Source: Polydrusus tereticollis (lineage: Eukaryota; Arthropoda; Insecta; Coleoptera; Curculionidae). Taken from it: a stretch of 64,000 nt of DNA. Position numbers and translations under genes: made by a program. Below are positions 22,155 to 32,800 of the stretch, piece by piece (within the stretch, counting starts at the first letter, position 1; each line of letters opens with the position of its first letter). The notes beneath the pieces are model-generated. The model searched no databases. It worked only from the letters and a program-made list of their open reading frames with translations, and had not been told where the DNA came from. The stretch spans positions 35,988,445 to 36,052,444 of the forward strand of contig OY987335.1 of assembly GCA_963920685.1 (NCBI GenBank). The letters are read 5' to 3'.

Positions 22155-22669
22155 CACGTTGGAGTCAAGCAAATATTTGACGCGTGACACTTCCATCTTG
22201 TCATATTTGTCCAATACTAGTTATTTCGATTTCACCAACTTTATTACAGCTGATACTTAGTCAGGGCCGGACTGACGAATATTGTTATTTATAAACCTTT
22301 GCAGAAAATGATTGCTGGGAAACACTACACAAATAAAGACAATAGAACACTATAAAAAGGCAATAAAATGATTTAAATACTCAAAATCCAAAACCAAATA
22401 CAGAATGTCAACAAGACAACGACATCACTCGTTTTGGAATAAATAAAGTGCGGATCTGCAGCCCATATGATTTGACCAAATCGACGAGAATTATGTATAT
22501 CTCTTTTTAGTCATATAAAAGCATAAAGATACAAATACTTCGAGTGGGTGGTAATTATTATAATATAAATTAGCCATTAGTAACTTTTATATTATGAGTT
22601 GCCTGCCGTATTTGACACCCATGACAATATGGAAGTGTCACGCGTCAAATATTTGCTTGACCCCAACTT
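22155..22669. mobile_element. MITE nested in the IR/DR element
   Basis: The segment GTTGGAGTCAAGCAAATATT..GACGCGTGACACTTCCAT (22159-22204) is repeated inverted at 22621-22667 with two to three differences. TA dinucleotides lie just outside both ends, in keeping with a mariner-type MITE of ~510 bp. There is no ORF. It lies between the left terminal repeat and the transposase start of the host element, so it inserted later or is part of an unusual leader. Confidence 0.75.
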
Positions 22670-22833
22670 TAGAACAATTCATTAAAATGTTTACCTATGT
22701 AAAAATTATTTCCCAAAAAGTATTCGCTGGCACACCTCTGACTGGTGAACCTAGTTAAAATAATAATGACACTTAAGGTTATAGGTACTTGTTGTCAATG
22801 TCTTTATTTAATGAAGTTATTATTTAAGTAGAA

Positions 22834-23885
22834 ATGCTATCTACTGAACAAAGAGTTTTTATAATACAATGTTATGGGGATGGTCAAGTTTCATACCGCT
22901 ACGTCATGGAACAATTTACCGAGAAATTTGTAGGAATCCCAATATAGGATGACAATCTGCAAGTTAATAAAAAAAGTTCCAGAGAACTGGTTCGGTTTTG
23001 GATCTCAAAAAAAAAAAGAAGAAATACGACCGTGATGATGCTGCTACAGTCTTAGTTCTTCAATCTGTTGAAGAAAATCCTATGACGTCCCTTAGAAATC
23101 GTGTTACTCAGTTGGAAGTTGTGAAAAAAAGTCAAATTCAGAAGATCCTTAAAGCAAATAAATTGTATCCGTATAAACCGCACTTTAATCAAAGATTGGA
23201 AGAGGGAGATGACGCGAAACGATTTGATTTTTGCTTGTGGATAGGAGACAAAATTTTAAGTGGAAATGTTGATTTTTATAAATGTATCATGTTTTCTGAT
23301 AAAAGTACATTTTCTACCAATGGAACCGTTGCAACCCAGCACGTTAGGTACTGGTCTTTAGAAAATCCCGAATTCAGAATTATGACGAGAAGACAATATT
23401 TCACAAAAGTGAACGTGTGGTGCGCGATATCCATCCATGGCGTCATAGGGCCATATTTTTTTGATAACACGTGCAATAGATTATCATATTTAGAAATGAT
23501 GGATACATTTTTCAATGATGAACTCGAAAATCTACCATTAAATTTTCGACAAAATATGTATTTTCAGCAAGATGGTTGTCTAGCCCATTTCGCTCGTGAG
23601 GTTAGAGAATGGCCTGACCGCAGATTTGGTCCAAGGTGGATTGGCAGGAATGGTCCAGTTTTGTGGCCACCAAGAAGCCCCGACTTAACCTTGGCGGATA
23701 TGTTTTTATGGGGCCGTTTAAAACAAATTTGCTACCGCAGTACCAAATGATATTGAAGTGCTGAAGGGCAGAATTTCCAGGCTGTCCAATCGATATCTCA
23801 GGAAGAAATCAGAAATTCTTTCACTTATTTGAGAAAGCAATTAGAAAAATGTGTCGAGTATGGGGGTGGAGCTTTTGAATTATGA
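22834..23885 (+). pseudogene. mariner-type transposase, near full length, with one stop and frameshifts
   Basis: ATG at 22834 opens MLSTEQRVFIIQCYGDGQ.. (first helix-turn-helix). A stop follows at FVGIPI*, then a frameshift around an A-rich run near 23010. The long frame 22998-23750 gives the second HTH, the first catalytic Asp in IMFSDKSTF, the second in MYFQQDGCLAHFA and the third in RSPDLTLADMFLWG. There are 36 residues between the second and third. In most relatives the first motif is DE[AS]; here it is DK. The C-terminus (..EYGGGAFEL) ends at 23885 after another frame change. The length matches the ~345-residue family norm. The protein cannot be made as it stands. Confidence 0.85.
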
Positions 23886-24238
23886 AATCGCTATCGTATA
23901 CTTTTCACGTTAATAAAAATTTTCGTATTATTATTATTATTATTATTACTTCATTAAATAAAGACATTGACAACAAGTATCACCTATTCATTATTCAAGT
24001 AAAAACGTTTATTATAAGAGTGACTTTTTTTCGTATCTTTCAAAATAAAGTACGTTTACTCTTAAGCAAAATAACATTTTTGCAGTTTTTACCCACGCTG
24101 TATAAAAAAATTGAAGTTTCTTATGATGAATCGTATTTTCTAGACAAGCAAAAACTTTTATTAAGAGTGACTTTTTTTCGTATCTTTCAATTTTTAGTCC
24201 ATTGGTCCTCTTGTAAACCCCCATCCGTGGACATACTG

Positions 24239-24585
24239 TATAGGGTGTCTCATTTAAGAAACACAAGTTTGGGTCATAATTCAAAGACAAAATTTGTTAG
24301 AAAAACTAACTACGCCACTGAATTCTACATAAAATACTCTATAATAACCCATTGTTATCTTATTGATAAGTTACCAAATAATCGAGATACAGTAGAACGT
24401 CAAAAATGACAAATTTTTAAAATCGCCCTGTATGTCAGAAACTGATAGGGCTATAAAAATTTCGTTTGCGGCAATGAAAGTGTCACAAAATAATAGAATA
24501 GTGGGCCGAAACCCCATCTTTCTATCTTTTATAATAAGGGAGCTGGTATATGAAATCACACGAGAACTGGACACCCTGTACATGG
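24239..24585 (+). repeat. Dispersed ~345-bp repeat, copy 2
   Basis: Starts TAGGGTGTCTCATTT and ends CTGGACACCCTGTA, i.e. it has short inverted ends (GGGTGTC/GACACCC), and matches 11383-11716 on the opposite strand. It directly follows the right TA of the IR/DR element. Probably a mariner-type MITE. Confidence 0.7.
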
Positions 24586-25575
24586 ACATTTTTTTAAGTA
24601 TCTCAACCGATTGGCGATTTTCCTGCTGACTATAATTAAAACCAAATTACATATTTCTCAGTGATTTTCCACAAGGAAGGCAAATTTATTGTCAAAAAAT
24701 ATATAGGTTCACAAATTTGACAGATTCGGCGCCATTTTCCGATTTCAAAAGTCTACAGTCGTCGATATTTATTTTCAGTCGTTTTGAAAATCCGGGGGTT
24801 CCTAAATTGCCTTTATCGATTTTGTCTTTTAAGTGTCTCACTCTGTCAATTGAATTTTGCGATTCTTTTATTGAATTTCTCACTCCCTTAATCATGGATC
24901 CTTTTTTTTTTTTGTAACAACCTGTATATTCTCAAATTGTGCTCATAAGAAGTCTGCAGTTTTACCAATCTTTTTTTCATGTTTTCCATAATGACTGAAT
25001 CGTATATTAGGGTGAGTCACCCTATATTAATGGAGATTCCACATCGAAAAATAATATTTAAATGGCGCTTTCTCAAACAATATTTACTTATGAACCCAAA
25101 AAATAATGTTAACATATGAGAAAAAATTAAATAAATTATATTGTTCCAGCGTTTTCCTAAAACCAAAGTTATTTGGAAGATGAAGCAAAATTGGTTCCAT
25201 TTTTTTAAAGGTGACTGTGAGCATTTCTTACAAATAGATAAATGCGTTGCTAGGTATTATTATTATTATTATTATTATGATTATTAAAAGCTTGTAAATA
25301 GCTTGGTCATGGGGAATTATGTTACTGTTACAAAAATTGGGGTTTTCAGCTTAATAGGTCCATTTTTTAAAGGGGTGAGACACTTAAAAGATAAAATCGA
25401 TAAAGGCAATTTAGGAACCCCCGTATTTCCGAAACTGCGGAAAATAAATATCAACAACTATAGGTTTTTGAAATCGGATCGCGAAATGCAATTCTCTCGT
25501 GTGGTTATTTATAAGGGTTAATGCCATTTTAAAAAAATTCAAAATGGCGTCGTATCTGTCAAATTTGTGAACCTA

Positions 25576-27223
25576 CACTATTGGACAAAAGTAGAGCAAC
25601 AAAGTGCTTTTATTTCTTTGAGTTTAAAAAATTAATTATATGATTGTAATCCCCAGCTAATTTTAATGAAATATTATCCCCACAATATTAGTAGGTAATT
25701 TTTCATAATATTTTAACTTTAAACAAAATGAAGGTAGAGAAATATTTATAATTATAAAAATCGACAAAATGAAGTGCGACAACAGTAAAGTAACAAATTG
25801 TGTCAACAGTATTTTATTTTACATATTACGATAAAACCCAATAAGCACATTTAATAATTACAATAGCTAGAAGTATTATGTCAATAGTTAATAGAATATC
25901 CATTATTTTTTATTACTTGCCGACAACGTCGCGGCATTGAGGCAATCAATTTTTAATCAGTATTTTCGGGAAGGCTTGTCCAAACCTTATTGATTTTATT
26001 TACCAATGATTGTTTATTTGGAAATAATTGTGTACGAATTCCACGTTCAACTTCTTCCCATAAATTTTCAATGGGGTTAAGGTCTGGGGATTTTGCCGGC
26101 CACTGCAAAACCCGAACGTTATTTTCTTAAAACCACTCTTGAACAATTCGTGAAAACTGTTTTGGATCATTATCCTGTTGGAAAATAAAACGCAACGGCA
26201 TTTCCCACTCTGCATAATGCAACATTACATTTTGCATTATATCTCTATAGACAAATCGATCCATAGTGAATGAAGTTTAAAGGACCCACCCCATTCCATG
26301 AGAGACAACCCCATAGAAAAACACTGCCTTTGCCATGTTTAACTGTGGGTGTAACGTATTTGGGATTAAACCTTGTGTTGATTAGCCGTCTTACACGCTT
26401 CATTCCATCAGAATTGAAATTTTTATAAAGCGTTTCATCGCTAAACAAAACTTTTTTCCACTCGTCTACTGTCCAATTTAAATGTCGACATGCATATTCA
26501 AGCCTAGCTACTCTATTTCTTGCCGAAATAAGGAGCTCTTTAGCCGGGCGTCTACTAAATAACTTTGCGCCTATCAACCTTGTTTGAACTGTCCGTGGAC
26601 TAACCATAATTTCGGGAATTTTAGCAAAAATCTAGGTGCAGACATCCAAGGTTCGTTTTGAGAAATCCTTTTAATGCGTCTGTCTGTCCAAATTGTTGTT
26701 TTTTTCAGCCTTCCCGATTTCGGTAGATTCTTTAAATGTTCCCTTTGAATGTAACTTGAAATTATTTTGGATACGCTGCATCTTAGTAAAACAAGCCGTC
26801 TTGAAATTGTGGCTTGTATTGTACCTTCCAAGTGTGCATTCACTACTCTCTGCTTTAATTCTTTCGAAATTGGAATACCTCTCGGCATGATTAATACAGT
26901 ACAGAAATATTAATTAAACATAAAATAAACTCTGCAAAAATACTTTAACCTTTACTTTTACTAAAACCTTTCTTTTTTAGGAAAATATTAAAATGTTGCT
27001 TTACTTTTGACGCATTATAATACTGTATTTGAAAGTTTACGTCAATATCAGTTCATTTATTTTGATTGTTGGAAAAAGCTGTTGTCGCCGATAACAGAAG
27101 CCTACTTTGATATTTAAGACACGCTGACACGATGTATTTAAATACGATATAATGCATTTAATATTATAAAATCGAGATTTCTTTCATTTTTCGAAAGTGT
27201 TGCTCTACTTTTGTTCGATAGTG
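25576..27223 (-). mobile_element. Tc1 (DD34E) transposon inserted in the foldback arm
   Basis: Ends CACTATTGGACAAAAGTAGA and its inverted counterpart TCTACTTTTGTTCGATAGTG, each ~26 bp, with TA on both sides (25574-25575 and 27224-27225). The 1,648-bp length and single transposase frame on the minus strand are normal for Tc1. The intact left arm of the surrounding foldback element shows the empty site with a single TA. Confidence 0.92.
25885..26888 (-). pseudogene. Tc1 transposase (DD34E), frameshifted
   Basis: ATG at 26888 gives MPRGIPISKELKQRVVNAHL.. with the paired HTH region, shifting frame near 26600 into SPRTVQTRLIGAKLFSRRP. The first catalytic Asp is in VLFSDETLYKNF, then HGKGSVFLWGCLSWNGVGPL. 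The second Asp is in FIFQQDNDPKQFS and the Glu in SPDLNPIENLW, with 34 residues between, as in canonical Tc1. An in-frame stop follows EWF, and at least one other stop occurs near the C-terminus. It is recognisable over the full ~335-residue length but inactive. Confidence 0.88.
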
Positions 27224-27345
27224 TATATATTTTTTGACATTAAGTTTGGCTTCCTAGCAGAAAATAATTGAGAAATATGTAATTTGTATTTTATTATAGT
27301 CGGCAGGAAATCGCCGATCGGGTGAGACACTTAAAAAAATGTCCC

Positions 27346-28801
27346 TCTACTTACAAATTCTGACAAAATACTACCGTACCGCCTCTATCCTGGTTACCGG
27401 GCTTCAGAGGTTCGTGCGAGGAGATAGGGCAACTAATTAGGGCGCGTGACGTCACTTACTGAATTTACACCATTGACCAAATCTGTCAGCCCTGTTCGCT
27501 TCGGACAACAAGGAGGTTTTCTCTGACTTGGAATGGTGACTAATAATAATTCTTTAGTTGACATAAAGCTCAATGGGACTGTGCCGGCATAAATACTTTC
27601 CAATTCTATAAAATTGTGAAATGTCACGTATATGTCGCCAAAAAAGGTCTGGCTCAAATTATAAAAGAGGTGACTTATAAAAAACTCTATCTCGCCGACC
27701 GTTGAGGTCACGCCTAAAACTGGGATTGATTGTAAATAAGGCGAGTAGAATGGAACCGATATTGTTTTTTTTTTGGTAGTCTTTTATTTTGTGTCCCGGC
27801 AGTATATTTTACATTTAACAGAAAATGCTATTTCATGAAAAACCGTGCCGTGGTAAAACGTTGATGTTTTACCAAAATATGTCCCCCAACCTCCCTATTT
27901 GACGTTCTAAAATTTGAATAAAATATTTCCAGCCGTTTTTCGGATTTTAAAATCCTCACCCTGCTTAAGACGGGAGGTGAGATACGGGACGCTTTACAAG
28001 TTTCTGTCGGTTTGGGCCGGGTGATACGTTTAAATATAAAAAAAATTAATATAATGTGGTGGGACGCTCTCGAAACCGGTTTTATTAAGTTTATTCCCAT
28101 CGCTCTTCTCTACTAAAAATAAAATAAGACCGATCTTGTTTTCTAAGAATTATTATTTAAGTTGTAAAGGGGCGCCAGGCCAAGGGGGGGCGATTGCCCC
28201 CCCTTTGCCCTCCTGTGGCTACGCCACTGGGAAGATACTTTAGCTTACAACAACAAGTGTTTACACTAAACATAGTTATGCCAATTTTTTTTGATATTGG
28301 GTATTTCTGTCGGCGAGTGTATATTAATAAACCAAAATGTTTATTAATTAAGCCCGTTTCAATTACCGGTTACCGGCTACAATATATTATGTTTTACTAT
28401 AACCTATATTTAATAGTATGAACATAGTTTTTGTGCCCAGCCTTTAGGCGTAGCCATAATTCAGTTACTGATGTGTTTTTTTTTGTAACCATGTATTTCC
28501 CAGACACTAAATAAAACTAATATTTTGTATGTCTTGACAATAAAACGGCATTATCTGCCGAAATGACTTCATAGAATCATGATAAAAGAAAGTATAAGTC
28601 CAGAGCTTGGCTAGCCAGCTCTCGCTGTTTCGTTTGCAATATCGGTGCGTAAGCAACAAAAATACGATCGAATTCGGACGAAACCTTACTTATTAACTTT
28701 AAATGATTTCTTATCGAGAGTGGGTGCAGCCTGTGCTACGATTATTAGAAGTTACTGGGCTTTTTAATAAAACACATTAGGTAGTAAATTTTTCTATAAA
28801 A
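27346..28801. other. Intergenic DNA downstream of the semaphorin gene
   Basis: No gene supported. A short GC-rich piece (28168-28232, GGCGCCAGGCC, GGCTACGCCACTGG) resembles the ends of other elements in the window. Unplaced patches with moderate GC lie at 27370-27480 (including GTGACGTCAC) and 27950-28080. A further dinucleotide-poor patch at 28600-28740 could be a remnant of a gene or transposon. Confidence 0.35.
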
Positions 28802-29499
28802 GTTTATTATTTAAAAATTAAGTATAAAATAACAAATATAAAATTTGGCCCCAATATGAGGAATAAAATATTGTACATTTTTTCTTATAATACATAAACA
28901 AAAGTAAATGTGGTACCAAAACGTATCACACTATTTTGTTACAATATGGCAATCTGATCAAAGTGTTAAAATTAATATTTCTAAACAACTATACGGAGTT
29001 TTTTAGAAAACCTGTCCAAAAAGACTGGTAGAGATTAGGACAGACTTTTTGAAAAACTTATTTGAGTTAATAAAATTTTTTAAAAGCAGGTACATTGTTA
29101 CGTTATAGTTAAATAAAAAAAAAGGTGATATGGATATAAAATGGGATGGATACCAGTTGTGTATACAATTTTTCATAGTAAGGATAAAATTTTAATATAA
29201 TATCACATAAATATACAACGTTGGCTGATTTTTCTCTAGGAATTGAAAAATATTAATAGCTCGTTCCCAAAAAATAATTTTAAATTAACAGTATTCGCTG
29301 AGAAACTCATAATCCCAGACCATTTTGAAACTTACCCTTATGCACATGACCTTAATATTTGTCTTTTCTATTTAGCTTTTTTTAATTGTTCTAGCATCCG
29401 AAAATTTGCAAGGCCAAATAAAAAGTTACACAATTGGTCTCTTGAAAATTATATGACAAAAAATAATAAATTAAAACTTAAAATAGTCAGTCAAGAAAA
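28802..29499 (-). other. Probable semaphorin 3' UTR and polyadenylation region
   Basis: The semaphorin stop codon is at 29502-29500 (minus strand). Downstream sequence is AT-rich and free of recognisable transposon ends; on the minus strand an AATAAA-type signal (plus-strand TTTATT) occurs at about 28801-28807. The end point is a guess from that signal. Confidence 0.3.
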
Positions 29500-29867
29500 T
29501 TATTCATACAAATGCTTATCACTATCGTAATATTGCTTAGCATGTCCATTTTTCATTTCATTACTATGTCTCTTTAACGTTGGGACAAAATCAAAGTCAA
29601 ACTTTGATTTTATTGTTCCGTTCCCACTGTAACTGTGTTGCTTTTTAAGTAGAGATTTATCCCGAACTGGAACTGTTATGTAAGGATTGGATTCTGCGGT
29701 AATATAGTGAGGAGAACTTGGAACTCTATGTTTCTTTTTCTTCAAAGTGTTAAAAATTAAAAATATTATAACTGGCGATAATCCAAGTATAAGTCCTAGG
29801 AAAAACAGGCTTAGATTTGAGGAAGTGCATGAACAGTCAAATTGTTGGACCCCATATGCGTTGATGT
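29500..29867 (-). CDS. Sema5c: Sema5C-like terminal exon: transmembrane and cytoplasmic tail
   Basis: Acceptor TTCGTTTTTTAG|ACATC; runs 122 codons to a stop at 29502-29500. CSCTSS precedes a hydrophobic helix (SLFFLGLILGLSPVIIFLIF), a stop-transfer KKKKHR, and a tail with several tyrosines (HYITAESNPYITVP, QYYDSDKHLYE). No catalytic domain is present. A MITE-like repeat begins only ~55 bp upstream of the acceptor. Confidence 0.88.
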
Positions 29868-32800
29868 CTAAAAAACGAAAAGCATTTATTATGTTTTGAA
29901 AGCACACAGTAGGAGAAAAATACAGGGTGCCCCACCGAGAACTCCATCGACCGATTATGAAAAAACTATAATTAGCAAAACTTTGAAAATTGGGTAGCTT
30001 ACTAATGTCGATGTGGGCCATTCGTCTAATATATCTTCAAGATTCTGTGATTTTTGGTTATACCGGGAGTAGATGTCAATTTGCTTATTTTAAATAGGAC
30101 ACCCTATATATTATTTCATTTTTGGACACTACGTAAAATTCTAATCATGTGTAATATTCGATACCGAAGTCTAACCGCTTTTCAAATTTTATGTCGAAAA
30201 TGACGTTTGCAGACCGGTTAATAATTACCAATTTCTCCTGTACGGAAGACGTTATTATATCATTTGGATTGGTATCTGTGTAGAAAATGACTTACTTTAG
30301 CAGACTTCGTATAATATTTTAATAATTATTATTACAGGGCGTTAAGAAAAAAATGAAATGAAAAAACTGTCAAAAGTTCATTTTTTCAAACGGAAACTAC
30401 CCATTTTTATAAATTTATCTTAGTCACTATTCAAAATGAGGGTAACTTTGCATAAAGTTGTCTACTTTCAAAATTGATGTTTCATAAAATATTTGCAATT
30501 TAACATTCTTCTATTGTAAAAATGCCAAGGGTTTAAGTTCCAAGGCTACAATGCCTGAGGCAGGGCGGTAAAATGTATAAAAAGAGTCGCTATGACTGTG
30601 GCAGTATAGGCGTGCGTGATAATCTTTTTAACAGGGTGTTATTTAGGTACGTGGCCAAATTTTAAGGGGCGATTCTTTGAGTGATTCTAAGACGATTTTG
30701 TTGAAATTTGGCAGTGTTATTTAGGGTAGTCAGGGGCTAATTTAGCCCTTATTAGATTAAAAAATTTTAAGTTCAGTGGCGTCCCGGAAGGCACCTTAAC
30801 CTAAATTTTTGACAAGAGAAATGTGCGCCACTGATTTTTTTGCAATTTTTGTGTTTTTGTCGCATTAGCCAACTAAAACTACTACTTTTTTATTTTTAGC
30901 ATTTTTTTGTATTGTTTCGTTTTTTGGGAAAAACATAAGAATGCATGTCTCTGGGACAACATATTAAAAAATTGTTTTTTTACAGGCTATCGAAATATTA
31001 AAAAAAAACCCAAAGTAACAAAAGACGCAAACTAATATGACGTTGAAACTTGGTTTTTAATGAATACAAATGAATCTTTTAAGCTAAGAAATGTTTGTCT
31101 AATTTTGCCAGTGGCGTACACAGTCTACACAGTGATAACGCCAGAAATTAAAAAAATAAACAAACAAGAAAAACCACACTCACAACAACAAATGGTACGC
31201 TATTTTCTTTTAATAAGAAAACATTTAACAATAAGTAACACGAAACTCTCAAACAATTAGTTGCTGAAAATGTCCTCCAGCCAGCATTACCTCGTCTTAC
31301 CATCAATTGCCGAACACGTTGAAATATTCCCGGCGTATGTCTTATCTGATCACATGAAACCCGTATCCGTTGGATGAATTTTTCTTTAGTGTTGACTGAA
31401 GTTTTATAATCGAGACACTTTAAATGCCCACAAAGGAAAAAATCTCAGAGATTTAAATCCGGTGATCTGGGTGGCCCTGCCTGTAGACCTGCGCGACCGA
31501 GTCACTTTTCTCCAAAAAGATGCATTCAAAAATTGACGTGCTGCTATGCTAACGTGAGTTGGGGTACCATCGTGCATGAGCAACATTGCTCCTCTTACTG
31601 GCAAGGGGCATTTTCTAAAAGTTCAGGTACCTAACACAAGTTCAAAAAAATTATTTTTGTTTTTCCTTACTTATCTCTTACATTTTTGTTACTATCCAAA
31701 CACTGCAGTAATAAATAACGTTATTTGATTTATCGAAAACAGTTAATCTGAGCGCTTAATTTCAATTGCTTAATTATAAATAAAAATCACTTTATTCCAT
31801 GTCCATGGACAACAATAAAAACAGTTTTTAATTATTTATAAAACAGAAAATTCCACACCTGTAATTTTTAACCAATCAAAACGTGTATTTTTGACAGATT
31901 ACCATGGCAACGGATGAATTTTAGTGGAAATTTTTTCCTCGTTGGTACCCAACAGCGAATTATACTGGAAATTTTTTGACGTTTATAATGACAGAATATT
32001 TTTTTGAAAATCTGGTTCTTATTTATTTACATGATAATTTTGATACATTTCAATTACAAAGCTAAGATGTTTTCTATATTCTATGGACACCTCCTTTCTT
32101 CTTAATGGCGAAAATGCAGGACTTGGAATGGAATGAATTAAATAAAAATGTAATAAAAACGCAAAAGAGCAATTTTCTACCATTTGTAGTTACTCAAAAC
32201 TTATGTAAAATTAAAGAATATACTGTGTTGTGTCTTGAGATGGTATTTTCGTGCAACTACAACGAATAGAAATCAACAATTTAAAGGTCTAAATTGCTGC
32301 CAAAACTGTGACGCGCTGTAAATCTGTTCATGCAGCGTTCCGAAAAACCTTTTAAATTATGATTTTCTACCACTTGTAGTAGTAAGCCCAAGTAACTATA
32401 AAATGAAAGAATATAATATTTTAGATCCTAAAATGGCACTTTTGAGCTACTACAATCAGTAGAAATCAACAGTTTATATGTTAAGAATCCATTGGTGACA
32501 AGATAAACTAAATCCGTTCATGTATGTTTCTATAGAACTAATAAAATTTTTATTTTCTACCACTTGTAGTAGCCCAAAGTAAATAAAAAATCAAAGAATG
32601 TAATATGTTTCATTAAAAAACTGCATTACCGTGTAACTACAACAAGTAAAAATCAATATCTCAATATCTCATAGGGCAGGCGAAGCCATTACCCAAACTG
32701 CAAAGCACATTAAATTTAATAAAATTATAACTTTCTACCACTTGTAGTAACTCAAAATTGATATAAAATAGAAGAATATATTATGTTACGCTCTAGGTTG

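Larger units (their letters stand above)
21916..24238 (+). mobile_element. Tc1/mariner element with ~225-bp IR/DR terminal repeats
   Basis: The left end CAGTATGTCCACGGATGGGG (21916) is mirrored at 24238 (..CCCATCCGTGGACATACTG), flanked by TA on both sides (21914-21915, 24239-24240). The inverted repeats extend about 225 bp each (21916-22140 and 24014-24238) with few differences. Each repeat contains two direct copies of a GAAAGATACGAAAAAAA motif followed by TCACT-TTAAT, one near the outer third and one at the inner edge, matching the IR/DR organisation known from Tc3, Minos and Sleeping Beauty, where each motif is a transposase-binding site. The transposase (22834-23885) and an inserted MITE (22159-22667) lie inside. 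Confidence 0.9.
24576..27345. mobile_element. Foldback element (~300-bp inverted arms) whose right arm is split by a Tc1 element
   Basis: The left arm 24576-24850 (ATGGACATTTTTTTAAG.. to ..AAGTGTCTCAC) is mirrored by 25370-25575 joined to 27224-27345. Matching blocks include CAAATTTGACAGATTCGGCG / CGTCGTATCTGTCAAATTTG and GAGAAATATGTAATTTG on the inner side. The right arm is interrupted exactly where the left arm reads CCTATATATTTTTTGAC. The interior 24850-25370 has no coding segment and includes an (ATT)n tract at 25255-25280. Confidence 0.8.
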
